58,626 bases of DNA, taken from an uncultured Lachnospiraceae bacterium (GTDB lineage: Bacteria > Bacillota > Clostridia > Lachnospirales > Lachnospiraceae). A program made the translations under genes and the position numbers. This document shows positions 9,448 through 18,498 of the stretch, piece by piece. The stretch lies in contig CALYZQ010000003.1 in assembly GCA_945609985.1 (NCBI GenBank), forward strand, positions 1-58,626, written 5' to 3'. Position 1 is the stretch's first letter; every line of letters starts with the position of its first letter. The notes below the pieces were generated by a model, which saw only the letters and a list, made by a program, of their open reading frames with translations, did no database searches and was not told the DNA's origin.

Positions 9448-10602
9448 TCAAGACAAAACAAACTGTCCCGGCGACACCTGTTTTGCATATCCATCCATGC
9501 AAAGCCGCATCAATGCTGCACTTACAAGCCCCTGATGATATCCCGCAGGCATTTTGCACAAAATTTGTTCAATGGTTTTTGGTGAAATCTCCAACTGCTT
9601 ATATACCGGTCTTAACTCCTTTGAAATACTTAATAAATTCTGTTTTTTCCGCTTCTCAATCACGGTTTCTTTTATTTCATCTTCGTTTTTCGATTCACCG
9701 TCATCCGTCTCCGCAATTCCCTTCTTGGCGGTAAGCTCCCTTAACTGACTTACGAAATCAGCGGGAGTCAAAAAAACGCCTGCCCCCTGTGTTAACAATC
9801 TGTTGCACCCGTCGCTTAATCTGTCCGTTATTCTCCCCGGCACCACAAACACCTCTTTCCCCTGCTCCAATGCCATATCAACCGTAATCAGTGTCCCGCT
9901 TTTCCCTCTTGCTTCCACTACCACCAAAGCGTCCGCAAGTCCGCTGACAATACGGTTTCTGGGCGGAAAATGCCCGGAGGCAGGTAACGCTCCCGGAACA
10001 TAGGCAGACAATACTCCTCCCTGCTTAAGCAGTCTGTCATACAGTCTTTGATTGGACTTTGGATAACACACATCCACGCCGCTGCCAAGTACCCCGTAGG
10101 AGGTACCGCCCGCTTCCATTGCCGCAGTCTGACTGATACCGTCAATTCCCCTTGCCATTCCACTGATAACCTGAATTCCCTGCTCACCCAAATATCTCCC
10201 CAGCTGCGCGGCAACAAACTCACCATATCCGGAGCATTCCCTTGCTCCGATAACCGCCACCGAAAGCGGCTCCTCCTTGGGAAGACTCCCTCTGTAAAAC
10301 AAAGCGTATGGGGCATCCGGAATCTCTAAAAGACGCTTTGGATACGTTTTCTCACCATAAAAGACAACTCCTATCCCCTTTATATCCAGTTTCTCATACT
10401 CTTCCTTTAAATTCCAATTCCTTTGCCTCTCCAAAACATGTGTAAGCTGCATTCCCCTTAAGCACTCGGAAAGTTCCGCCTCCGAAGCCGTATACACTTT
10501 TCCCGGACGTTTAAACCGTGAAAGCAAAAGCCGTATTGTTTTTTCCCCGATTCCCGGTATACTTAAAAGCCAATAAGCAAATTCCTTTTCTTCCCTGTTC
10601 AT
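9448..10602 (-). CDS. dprA: DNA processing protein DprA (Smf)
   Basis: DprA binds incoming single-stranded DNA during natural transformation and loads RecA. It is widespread even in species not known to be competent. The 384 residues show an N-terminal helix-hairpin-helix-like part (LLSIPGIGEKTIRLLLSRF). The Rossmann core follows, with IGARECSGYGE, SGMARGIDGISQTAAMEAGG and GVLGSGVDVCYPKSN. A C-terminal winged helix begins near residue 320. It ends in TGA, a useful sign that TGA is an ordinary stop here. It lies 12 bases after comM. Confidence 0.96.
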   Translation of the reverse strand: MNREEKEFAYWLLSIPGIGEKTIRLLLSRFKRPGKVYTASEAELSECLRGMQLTHVLERQRNWNLKEEYEKLDIKGIGVVFYGEKTYPKRLLEIPDAPYALFYRGSLPKEEPLSVAVIGARECSGYGEFVAAQLGRYLGEQGIQVISGMARGIDGISQTAAMEAGGTSYGVLGSGVDVCYPKSNQRLYDRLLKQGGVLSAYVPGALPASGHFPPRNRIVSGLADALVVVEARGKSGTLITVDMALEQGKEVFVVPGRITDRLSDGCNRLLTQGAGVFLTPADFVSQLRELTAKKGIAETDDGESKNEDEIKETVIEKRKKQNLLSISKELRPVYKQLEISPKTIEQILCKMPAGYHQGLVSAALMRLCMDGYAKQVSPGQFVLS

Positions 10603-10614
10603 ATGCCTCTCCTT

Positions 10615-12162
10615 TTATATCCAATATTCCTTAGCCGGACGGTAGCATGCCGCCTCCAGCAAATGTTCTTCCGTTATGTTATCCTTGTCCTCCAAATCAG
10701 CAATGGTTCTCGCCACCTTTAAAATCCGATGGTACACCCGAACGCTGAATTTCATGGTCTGATACAGCTTTTTCATACATCTTTGCTCTGCCTTTCCAAG
10801 CACGCAGTATTTCTCCACGTCTGCACCATCTATATCACTGTTAAAACGATACTCCGCACCTGCAAAACGCCTCTCCTGCCTGCATCTGGCCCTTTCCACG
10901 GCATTTCGCATCTCTGCACTGTCCATTCCCTTTCGCGCTTTTCCCTGCATTCCCGTAATATCCACGGGCATAAGCTCCACACACAAGTCAATACGGTCCA
11001 AAATCGGTCCCGACACCTTACCCATATATTTTTTAATTTGGGACTCGGTGCAGCGGCACCTGTTTCTGTCGGGGTAATAGCCGCAATAACAGGGATTCAT
11101 GGCACATACCAGCATAAAATCCGCCGGGTAACTTAAATTACCGTTAACCCTAACCACCTGTATTTCATGATTCTCCATAGGCTGACGCATACTGTCTAAT
11201 ACATTTCTTTGAAATTCGGGTAATTCATCCAGAAACAGCACACCTCTGTGTGCCAGGGATATGATGCCCGGTCTGGGCACGGAACCGCCTCCGGTTAAGG
11301 CGGATTGTGAAATGGTATGATGTGGGCTTTGGAATGGTCTTTCCGTCACCAGTGCCTGGTCTTCCCGAAGAAGCCCTGCCACACTGACAATGCCGGTAAC
11401 CTCCAGGCTCTCTTTGAGCGTAAGCGGCGGCAGGATGCCCGGAATCCGCTTGGCTATCATGGACTTTCCTGCTCCCGGCGGTCCCACCATCAAGAGATTA
11501 TGGAATCCCGCCGCTGCAATAAGTGCTGCCCTCTTTGCACTCTCCTGCCCTGTCACTTCCGAAAAGTCTACATCATCAGGAGTTCTTTTCTTCTCAAACA
11601 GCTTTTCTGCATTTATACTCTGTGGCGGCAAAAGTACATCTCTATCCTCTTCCTTTGCCTGTAAAAAATGCAGCAGCTCCTGCATACTGCCCACACCTCT
11701 TACAATAATTCCCGGAATCACTGCTCCCTCCGCCACATTCGCCTTCGGCACAATACACTCCTTTATTCCCTTCTTTACCGCCTCCTGCACTACCGGAAGC
11801 ACACCTCGCACCTTCTTTACTTCACCGTTTAGGCCAAGCTCTCCCAAAAACAGGATATCCTTGGCTCTCCCCACACTAAAATACTGTAGGGCTTCCAGCA
11901 TTCCCACTGCTATGGGCAAATCCAGAGCAGTACCCTCCTTGCGCAAATCCGCGGGAGAAAGATTTACTGTAATATGAGAAGGCGGTATGTCAAGCCCTGC
12001 ATTCTTCATAGCAGCCCACACTCTTTCTTTGGCCTCCCTCACCTCACAGCTTAAGGAACCCACCATATTAAATGACGGAAGTCCCGGTGACACATCCACC
12101 TCCACCGCCACCAGATACGCGCTGATGCCCACGAAGGCACCTGATATAATTTTACTGTACAT
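10615..12162 (-). CDS. comM: YifB/ComM-family Mg-chelatase-like AAA+ ATPase
   Basis: This is a ring helicase-like ATPase of the ComM/YifB family; in Gram-negatives ComM promotes branch migration during transformation. The N-terminal Lon-protease-like domain (about 1-170) is followed by the AAA+ core with Walker A GPPGAGKSMIAKRIPG and a C-terminal Mg-chelatase domain. A CNPCYCGYYPD cysteine cluster is typical. The start is the ATG at 12162, which has a near-perfect AAGGAGG. The longer frame to 12333 would run through a palindromic repeat and is rejected. It pairs with dprA, suggesting a DNA-uptake or recombination operon. Confidence 0.95.
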   Translation of the reverse strand: MYSKIISGAFVGISAYLVAVEVDVSPGLPSFNMVGSLSCEVREAKERVWAAMKNAGLDIPPSHITVNLSPADLRKEGTALDLPIAVGMLEALQYFSVGRAKDILFLGELGLNGEVKKVRGVLPVVQEAVKKGIKECIVPKANVAEGAVIPGIIVRGVGSMQELLHFLQAKEEDRDVLLPPQSINAEKLFEKKRTPDDVDFSEVTGQESAKRAALIAAAGFHNLLMVGPPGAGKSMIAKRIPGILPPLTLKESLEVTGIVSVAGLLREDQALVTERPFQSPHHTISQSALTGGGSVPRPGIISLAHRGVLFLDELPEFQRNVLDSMRQPMENHEIQVVRVNGNLSYPADFMLVCAMNPCYCGYYPDRNRCRCTESQIKKYMGKVSGPILDRIDLCVELMPVDITGMQGKARKGMDSAEMRNAVERARCRQERRFAGAEYRFNSDIDGADVEKYCVLGKAEQRCMKKLYQTMKFSVRVYHRILKVARTIADLEDKDNITEEHLLEAACYRPAKEYWI

Positions 12163-12208
12163 TCTTTTACCTCCTTGTATTGTAATATATACATCCGTCA
12201 CTGCGCAA

Positions 12209-12336
12209 TATGTCCTGGCACGGACACGCTCCCGCTCCGTGAAAAAGCGTAGCGGTACTAAGCTCGATTGCATCTTACGATGCAATGACCTCGCTAAGTG
12301 CCGACGTTTTTCAAGGGATCCTTTGCAGGACACATA
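12209..12336. repeat. Palindromic intergenic element, copy 1 (shared core 12224-12306)
   Basis: The outer arms TATGTCCTG (12209-12217) and CAGGACACATA (12326-12336) pair with a two-base bulge. TGAAAAAGCGT (12240-12250) pairs with ACGTTTTTCA (12304-12313). A CACGGA/TCCGTG hairpin lies on the left. The core 12250-12306 is itself palindromic and nearly identical, in opposite orientation, to 36014-36074. It lies between the pilT terminator and comM. Confidence 0.8.
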
Positions 12337-12407
12337 GCACAGCTCCGGATGTTAATATTCATAAATCAAATAAGGGAAAAATATAGATTAAAGAGAAATT
12401 GTAAGAT

Positions 12408-12439
12408 GTCTTCGTGGGGCTTAAACGCCCCACAAAGAC
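12408..12439 (-). terminator. Stem-loop after pilT
   Basis: GTCTTCGTGGGGC (12408-12420) pairs with GCCCCACAAAGAC (12427-12439) with one mismatch, 11 bases after the pilT stop. The following minus-strand sequence is T-rich but interrupted, so termination may be partial. Confidence 0.7.
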
Positions 12440-12449
12440 CAAATATACA

Positions 12450-13502
12450 TTAGATTTTATTCATCATGGAATCGGGATCCTGAGCAAATTGGATAGCCAT
12501 ATCCCTGTCAATTTTACCGTCATAATAAAGCTGTACAATAGCTTCATCCATAGTAATCATACCCATCTTGCGGTTGGTCTGCATTACGCTTGCCAGCTGA
12601 TGGGATTTACCTTCTCTAACCAGATTACGTACCGCATGGTTGGCATGCATTACCTCAAAGGCTGCCACTCGACCTCTTCCGTCCGCTGTGGGAATCAGCT
12701 GCTGGGAAATCACCGCCTCCAATACATTGGAAAGCTGGATTCTAATCTGTTGCTGCTGATGGGGCGGGAACACATCGATAATACGGTCCACTGTGCTGGC
12801 TGCTCCTATGGTGTGCAGGGTGGAAAGAACCAGATGTCCTGTCTCTGCAGCCGTAATCGCTACACTGATGGTCTCTAAGTCACGCATTTCTCCCACCAGA
12901 ATAACATCCGGGTCCTCACGGAGTGCTGCGCGGAGTGCACTTGCATAATTGTCAGAGTCCAAACCAATTTCTCTCTGATTTACCATAGACATCTTGTGCT
13001 GATGCAGGTACTCGATAGGATCCTCCAAGGTAATAACATGGGCATCCCTGTTATTATTAATTTTATCAATAATAGCCGCCAGTGTAGTAGATTTACCACT
13101 TCCGGTCGGTCCGGTAACCAATACCAGTCCTCTTTTTCTTTGATACAAATCTATCACGGACTCCGGCACACCAAGTTCCTCAGGAGCAGGAACCTTGGTA
13201 CCTACCAAACGAAATGCCAATCCTACAGAACCTCTCTGCTTATACGCATTTACACGGAATCTTCCGCAATTTGGTATGGAGAATGACATATCGTACTCTC
13301 CACGGTCTTCAAAACGGTCTCTTTGCACCTCTGACATTACATCAATCAGCACATCCAAAGTATCCACCGGCAAAAGCTTGGGATAATCCATGGTAATCAG
13401 ATTACCGTTCACTCGCATTTTGGGCGGAATACCTACAGTGAGATGTACATCACTGGCTCCAGCCTCTTTCGCCGTTCTTAAAATTTCTTCTATACTTAAC
13501 AT
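12450..13502 (-). CDS. pilT: Type IV pilus retraction ATPase PilT
   Basis: PilT is the hexameric ATPase that depolymerises type IV pili and powers twitching or DNA uptake. The 350 residues show Walker A GPTGSGKSTTLAAIID, the Asp box region LEDPIEYLH, Walker B DPDVILVGEMRDLET and the His box GHLVLSTLHT. The C-terminal RNLVREGKSHQLASVMQT matches the AIRNLIRE-type motif needed for retraction. Its stop lies before a stem-loop, and it starts 3 bases after the HD-domain gene, so the two are co-transcribed. No other pilus genes are in the window. Confidence 0.95.
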   Translation of the reverse strand: MLSIEEILRTAKEAGASDVHLTVGIPPKMRVNGNLITMDYPKLLPVDTLDVLIDVMSEVQRDRFEDRGEYDMSFSIPNCGRFRVNAYKQRGSVGLAFRLVGTKVPAPEELGVPESVIDLYQRKRGLVLVTGPTGSGKSTTLAAIIDKINNNRDAHVITLEDPIEYLHQHKMSMVNQREIGLDSDNYASALRAALREDPDVILVGEMRDLETISVAITAAETGHLVLSTLHTIGAASTVDRIIDVFPPHQQQQIRIQLSNVLEAVISQQLIPTADGRGRVAAFEVMHANHAVRNLVREGKSHQLASVMQTNRKMGMITMDEAIVQLYYDGKIDRDMAIQFAQDPDSMMNKI

Positions 13503-13505
13503 ACA

Positions 13506-14618
13506 TTACTCTCCTTCTTTCTTAAGATAACCTGCCAGTTCAAGAGCATCTGTATTGATAATATATCTGTTGTCCATCGTCTTCATAATATCATCAATTT
13601 CGATGTCCCAATTCACTTTCAGCCCCAAATCAATGATACTGTTATCCTGCAGACTCAAAACCATGGGTCTTAATATATCTCGTGAATTCTCAGATAAAAC
13701 AAGCGCCTTCTCACCGGTATTTAATATCACGCTGGAACCGGGAGTCAGAATATTAATACATCTGATAAGCGCATCCACAACCTGAGGGTCATATACATCG
13801 GGTCTGTCCCTAAACTCTTTAAGTGCCTTTACCTCCGACTCCGCTGTTCCCGAAAGGCTCATTGCGGTCAGCTCATCATACCTGTTTGCCACAAGTAAAA
13901 TCTTAGCACCCATAGACAATTTAGCTGTCTGGATATCCTTCATCCCCTTTAACATATCCATCTGTATTCTAAGTGCCAGCATACAGATTCTTCGAACAAC
14001 AACGCCGTCAGAAACCGTACGTTCAATCAAATCCGCATCCTGACTCTGCGTATTTAAAATATGCAGATGCATTTCATCTGTCATCGTCTGATCATACAAT
14101 ACATCCTGAGAAATCTTTAATTTACCGATATCATGAATGAGTGCAGCATGCATAACAGCATTCTGCTCGTCCAAACGCACATTCAATACATGTGTCATCA
14201 TGGCACAGAGTATCGCTACATTCAACGAATGTCTGTAAATATAATCATCCTTACTTCTTAAATTCTGATAAAAATTTATCTTTCCATCCAGATGACCGAA
14301 ACGCTTTACCAGCATTCCCACGATAAATTCCAATCTGCCGCGCTTCCCTGTATCCAATATTTTTTCGATTTCCTCCTTGATGGAAAAGACTGACATGGTC
14401 TGAAAACGCTCAAACTCAATATCCTCTTCACTCATGGGGGGCAAAGGCTCTGCCGGGTCCAATACATAAATACCCAACAAACCAATATTATGAACACTTT
14501 CTATCGCCTGTGGAGTCAATTTAGAATTCCGTTCAAATAAGAGTACACCCTTTTTATTGTAAATAGGACGCGCAAGACGCATTCCCGTTCTCAGTTCATC
14601 CGTTCGTACAAACTGCAT
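13506..14618 (-). CDS. HD-GYP-like domain protein with degenerate GYP half
   Basis: The 370-residue protein has an HD phosphohydrolase core: RHSLNVAI supplies one His and HAALIHDIGKL the HD pair. HD-GYP enzymes hydrolyse cyclic di-GMP. Here the segment that should carry HHE and DGSGYP reads instead ILNTQSQDADLIERTVSDG, although a later ANRYDELTA aspartate remains. It may bind rather than hydrolyse a nucleotide. The N-terminal FVRTDELRTGMRLARPIYN stretch is typical of HD-GYP proteins in Firmicutes. The start is the ATG at 14618 (AAAGGGG upstream). Coupling to pilT suggests a role in pilus control. Confidence 0.8.
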   Translation of the reverse strand: MQFVRTDELRTGMRLARPIYNKKGVLLFERNSKLTPQAIESVHNIGLLGIYVLDPAEPLPPMSEEDIEFERFQTMSVFSIKEEIEKILDTGKRGRLEFIVGMLVKRFGHLDGKINFYQNLRSKDDYIYRHSLNVAILCAMMTHVLNVRLDEQNAVMHAALIHDIGKLKISQDVLYDQTMTDEMHLHILNTQSQDADLIERTVSDGVVVRRICMLALRIQMDMLKGMKDIQTAKLSMGAKILLVANRYDELTAMSLSGTAESEVKALKEFRDRPDVYDPQVVDALIRCINILTPGSSVILNTGEKALVLSENSRDILRPMVLSLQDNSIIDLGLKVNWDIEIDDIMKTMDNRYIINTDALELAGYLKKEGE

Positions 14619-14707
14619 GATAACCCCTTTCTTATGTAACCTGCCATACCCGAAAATACTGTGCCTGACCACGGACATTGCACATCCATGGTCGCACACA
14701 TCTACAT

Positions 14708-15397
14708 TTATAATACACTATTTTTAGGGAAAATACAAGACGAATTGTCAGAATTTTCAACAAACTTAGACCTTAATTTCTCAACAGCCTTCTTTTCTAT
14801 CCTCGAAACATAACTGCGAGAGATTCCCAGCTTATCACCAATTTGATTTTGCGTCACTTCTTGATTTCCAAGCAGTCCGTAACGCATTAATATTATTTCA
14901 CGTTCTCTGTCGGTCAGGCAGCTTTCCAAATATTTTTTGAGCTGTTTTACATTGTGACTCAGCTCCATGGCATCCACAATATCCGGTTGTTTCTGCTCAA
15001 TGACATCCATTAAACGTATCTCATTGCCTTCCTTATCCTGTCCTATAGGCTCAAACAATGATACTTCCCTTGCGGTCTTCTTTTTGCTTCGAAGCATCAT
15101 TAGAAGTTCATTATCAATACACCTGCAGGCATAAGTGGCCAGCCTTCCTTTTCCGGCATCAAAGGTGTCAATCGCTTTGATTAACCCTACACATCCAATG
15201 GATATTAAATCCTCCATATCTTCATCAACATTCTGATATTTTTTCACAATATGTGCAACCAGCCTGAGATTGCGTTCTATTAATATGGATTTAGCCGTTT
15301 TTACTTCTTCCCCGTTTCCTGTTTTCAGCAGGCGGACGTATTTTTCCTCTTCTCCTTTTGTCAGGGGTTTTTGAAAGGTTTCCAACAGTTCCTCCAT
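14708..15397 (-). CDS. sigK: Late mother-cell sporulation sigma factor SigK
   Basis: SigK directs the last stage of mother-cell transcription. Region 2 (EDLISIGCVGLIKAIDTFDAG, quoted here in two parts: EDLISIGCVG and LIKAIDTFDAG) and region 4 (LTDREREIILMRYGLLG, then GISRSYVSRIEKKA) are clear. The phrase SLFEPIGQDKEGNEI is typical of SigK rather than SigE. The frame opens at a GTG (15406), but the ATG at 15397 has better spacing to AAGTGA. The hydrophobic pro-sequence of B. subtilis pro-SigK is missing and the gene is uninterrupted, so neither pro-processing nor skin excision seems needed. Confidence 0.9.
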   Translation of the reverse strand: MEELLETFQKPLTKGEEEKYVRLLKTGNGEEVKTAKSILIERNLRLVAHIVKKYQNVDEDMEDLISIGCVGLIKAIDTFDAGKGRLATYACRCIDNELLMMLRSKKKTAREVSLFEPIGQDKEGNEIRLMDVIEQKQPDIVDAMELSHNVKQLKKYLESCLTDREREIILMRYGLLGNQEVTQNQIGDKLGISRSYVSRIEKKAVEKLRSKFVENSDNSSCIFPKNSVL

Positions 15398-15446
15398 AGT
15401 TTTCACTTAACATTAGTTTATGTGAAAACCACCTTTCAAGTGCCTG

Positions 15447-16595
15447 TCATAACAAAAACTGGGCCAGTACATAATTACTGATATCGATTCCTCTGTCAGT
15501 AAGAGCCAGATATGCGCCGTCTTCGCTCATATGCAATAGCCCGTCACGGATATTTTTATCTATCACAAATCCATAAATTTCACGTAAGGATTCTCCGAAT
15601 TCTTCTTCAAATTCCTTAACACAAATTCCGCTTCTCATACGCAGTCCCAGAAACATAAACTCTTCCATCTGTTCTTTCACAGTCAGACTTACAGCCTCTT
15701 GTCTACAATTCAGTGGTTCTTCTGTATATTTCTCCAGATTACTTTCATTGGAAAATCTGCGATTCTCAATCAGAGAAGCCGCACCGATACCAAATCCAAG
15801 ATAATCCTTTCGCTTCCAATAGCCTATATTATGTCTGCATGCATACCCCGGCATTGCATAATTGGAAATTTCATAATGTTCATATCCTGCTTCCAACAAT
15901 CTTTTATGGGTATCCCAATACATCTCCCGCTCTGTCTCCTCCTCCGGCAGACAAAGCTTTTTCTGCTCATTCAATTCTGCAAATGGTGTTCCTTCCTCTA
16001 CAATCAGACTGTAGGCGGAAATATGCTTGGGTGGTGGATTCAACGAAAGCACTTTTTTAAGTGTTTCCCTGTAAGATTCCATGGTCTGCCCGGGAAGTGC
16101 CGCCATTATATCCACATTGCAATTATCAAAACCGGCTTCCGCAGTCCACGCATAAGTATCCAAGAATTGACTAAAGGTATGGATTCTCCCAAGTACTTTC
16201 AATTCTTCATCACTTACAGACTGTAAACCAATGCTCAGGCGATTAACTCCTGCATTTCTGTAGTGTAACAGCTTATCCAAATCCACGGTTCCGGGATTGA
16301 CCTCCATACTGATTTCCGCATCTTCTGCCATGCAATAATGCTCTCTCACCGCCGCAAGCAGCTTCTCTATCCATACAGTGTCCACCACAGAGGGTGTCCC
16401 CCCTCCGATAAAGATGGTCTGCACCTCATACTCTGCACACTCCTTTGCCCGTCCGACAACTTCCGTAAGCAATGCCTCCATATAGGCATCCTGCACGTCA
16501 TTATCATGGGCTGCGGATAAAAAGTCACAGTACAGACATTTCCTCACGCAAAACGGGATATGAAAATATAGCTCTAATGGTTTATTTCTTGTCAT
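15447..16595 (-). CDS. hemW: Radical SAM heme chaperone HemW
   Basis: HemW is a radical SAM family protein related to HemN that acts in heme trafficking. The 382 residues begin with [19 protein letters not shown], which gives the CxxxCxxC 4Fe-4S ligands. GGGTPS and the [19 protein letters not shown] segment (HNxxYW) mark it as HemW rather than true HemN. The start codon overlaps the end of lepA by 14 bases, so translation is probably coupled. The lepA-hemW pairing is common in Firmicutes. Confidence 0.95.
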   Translation of the reverse strand: MTRNKPLELYFHIPFCVRKCLYCDFLSAAHDNDVQDAYMEALLTEVVGRAKECAEYEVQTIFIGGGTPSVVDTVWIEKLLAAVREHYCMAEDAEISMEVNPGTVDLDKLLHYRNAGVNRLSIGLQSVSDEELKVLGRIHTFSQFLDTYAWTAEAGFDNCNVDIMAALPGQTMESYRETLKKVLSLNPPPKHISAYSLIVEEGTPFAELNEQKKLCLPEEETEREMYWDTHKRLLEAGYEHYEISNYAMPGYACRHNIGYWKRKDYLGFGIGAASLIENRRFSNESNLEKYTEEPLNCRQEAVSLTVKEQMEEFMFLGLRMRSGICVKEFEEEFGESLREIYGFVIDKNIRDGLLHMSEDGAYLALTDRGIDISNYVLAQFLL

Positions 16596-18399
16596 CTAAT
16601 TTCAACACACTCATAAATGCTTTCTGGGGGATTTCCACGTTACCAATCTGACGCATACGCTTCTTACCCTCCTTCTGTTTCTCCAAAAGCTTCTTCTTAC
16701 GGGTAATATCACCACCGTAACACTTTGCAAGCACATCCTTACGCATAGCCTTTACAGTTTCCCTGGCGATAATTTTGCCGCCAACTGCCGCCTGGATAGG
16801 GATTTCAAACAGATGTCTTGGAATTTCATCCTTTAACTTCTCACACATCTTACGGCCTCTCTCATAGGCAGAATCAGCGTGTACAATAAAGGAAAGGGCA
16901 TCCACTTCTTCCCTGTTAATAAGGATATCCAGTTTTACAAGGCTGGACTGCTCATAACCCTTAATATCATAATCAAAAGAAGCATAACCTCTGGATCTGG
17001 ATTTTAGGGCATCAAAGAAATCATAAATAATCTCGTTCAAGGGAAGCTCATATTTCAACACCGCTCTTGAGCCTTCAATGTATTCCATTCCCAGATAGCG
17101 ACCACGTCTTTCCTGACAAAGCTCCATAATGGAACCGATAAATTCATTGGTTACCATAATCTCCGCCGTAACAATGGGCTCCTCCATATAGTCAATTTCG
17201 GAAGGATCCGGCAAATTGGAGGGATTCGTCAGTTCGATCACCTCTCCGTTTAGTTTATGCACCTTATAGATAACGCCGGGAGCAGTGGTCACCAAATCCA
17301 GATTATACTCTCTCTCCAGACGCTCCTGAATAATTTCGAGATGTAACAATCCAAGGAAACCGCAACGGAAACCAAAGCCAAGGGCAATGGAGGTCTCAGG
17401 CTCGTAATTTAGGGAAGCATCATTCAGCTGCAATTTTTCCAAGGCATCACGCAAATCAGGGTACTTTGCACCGTCTGCAGGGTACATACCACAGTACACC
17501 ATGGACTGCACCTTTTTATATCCGGGCAACGGTTCGGCACAGGGACGGTTTGCATCTGTCACCGTATCACCCACTGCCGTATCCTTTACATTCTTGATGG
17601 AGGCGGTAATATAGCCTACCATACCAGCGGAAAGCTCCTCACAGGGGAAGAACTGTCCTGCACCGAAATACCCCACTTCCACAACCTCCTGCTTGGCTCC
17701 TGTTGCCATCATGCGGATGGTTGTCCCCTTTTTCACTGTACCTTCCATGATACGGCAGAAAATAATAACACCTTTATAGGAGTCATACAACGAGTCAAAA
17801 ATAAGTGCCTGAAGAGGTGCCGCAGGGTCACCCTTTGGAGCCGGAATCTTTGTCACAATCTGTTCTAACACCTCATCGATACCGATACCGTTTTTTGCAG
17901 AAATCAAAGGAGCATCCTGTGCCTCAATGCCAATCACATCCTCAATCTCGTCAATAACTCTCTGAGGCTCTGCACTGGGTAAATCAATCTTATTGATGAC
18001 CGGGAAAACATCCAAATCATGGTCAAGTGCCAGATATACATTAGCAAGAGTCTGGGCTTCAATACCCTGCGCAGCATCTACTACCAGAATCGCGCCGTCG
18101 CAGGCAGCCAGTGAACGGCTTACCTCATAATTAAAGTCCACATGTCCCGGGGTATCAATCAGGTTAAAAATATACTCCTCCCCATCTTTCGCACGGTATA
18201 CGGTACGAACGGACTGTGCCTTTATGGTAATACCACGCTCTCTCTCAAGCTCCATATTATCAAGCACCTGTGCCTGCATTTCTCTGCTGGTAAGCAGTCC
18301 TGTCTGCTCAATAATACGGTCTGCCAATGTGGATTTACCGTGATCTATATGTGCAACAATACAAAAGTTGCGGATTTTGCTCTGATCGTAAGATGCCAT
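16582..18399 (-). CDS. lepA: Elongation factor 4 (LepA), ribosomal back-translocase
   Basis: LepA is a translational GTPase related to EF-G that acts on stalled or mistranslocated ribosomes at the membrane. The 605 residues are normal. G1 is [14 protein letters not shown]3 is [15 protein letters not shown] and G4 is NKIDLPSA. The C-terminal LepA-specific domain ends with [20 protein letters not shown] and the lysine-rich [17 protein letters not shown]. It has its own promoter downstream of spoIIP. Confidence 0.98.
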   Translation of the reverse strand: MASYDQSKIRNFCIVAHIDHGKSTLADRIIEQTGLLTSREMQAQVLDNMELERERGITIKAQSVRTVYRAKDGEEYIFNLIDTPGHVDFNYEVSRSLAACDGAILVVDAAQGIEAQTLANVYLALDHDLDVFPVINKIDLPSAEPQRVIDEIEDVIGIEAQDAPLISAKNGIGIDEVLEQIVTKIPAPKGDPAAPLQALIFDSLYDSYKGVIIFCRIMEGTVKKGTTIRMMATGAKQEVVEVGYFGAGQFFPCEELSAGMVGYITASIKNVKDTAVGDTVTDANRPCAEPLPGYKKVQSMVYCGMYPADGAKYPDLRDALEKLQLNDASLNYEPETSIALGFGFRCGFLGLLHLEIIQERLEREYNLDLVTTAPGVIYKVHKLNGEVIELTNPSNLPDPSEIDYMEEPIVTAEIMVTNEFIGSIMELCQERRGRYLGMEYIEGSRAVLKYELPLNEIIYDFFDALKSRSRGYASFDYDIKGYEQSSLVKLDILINREEVDALSFIVHADSAYERGRKMCEKLKDEIPRHLFEIPIQAAVGGKIIARETVKAMRKDVLAKCYGGDITRKKKLLEKQKEGKKRMRQIGNVEIPQKAFMSVLKLDDKK

Positions 18400-18459
18400 G
18401 TTATATCCTCTCTATCCTGTACTTCAAATAATCACCCGGAACTTGCCGGAAACAGTATG

Positions 18460-18488
18460 ATTGTAGCAGAATTTGCCCTACTTGTCTA
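18460..18488 (-). promoter_or_regulatory. SigA promoter of lepA-hemW
   Basis: On the minus strand TAGACA (18483-18488) and TACAAT (18460-18465) have a 17-base spacer, and TGC directly before TACAAT makes an extended -10. The -35 box lies just before the spoIIP stop codon, so lepA can be expressed in growth independently of the sporulation genes upstream. Confidence 0.65.
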
Positions 18489-18498
18489 TGCCTTTACG

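Noticed and set aside
12163..12333. N-terminal extension of comM
   Set aside because: It is translated from the palindromic element. The ATG at 12162 has a near-perfect ribosome site and matches the family start.
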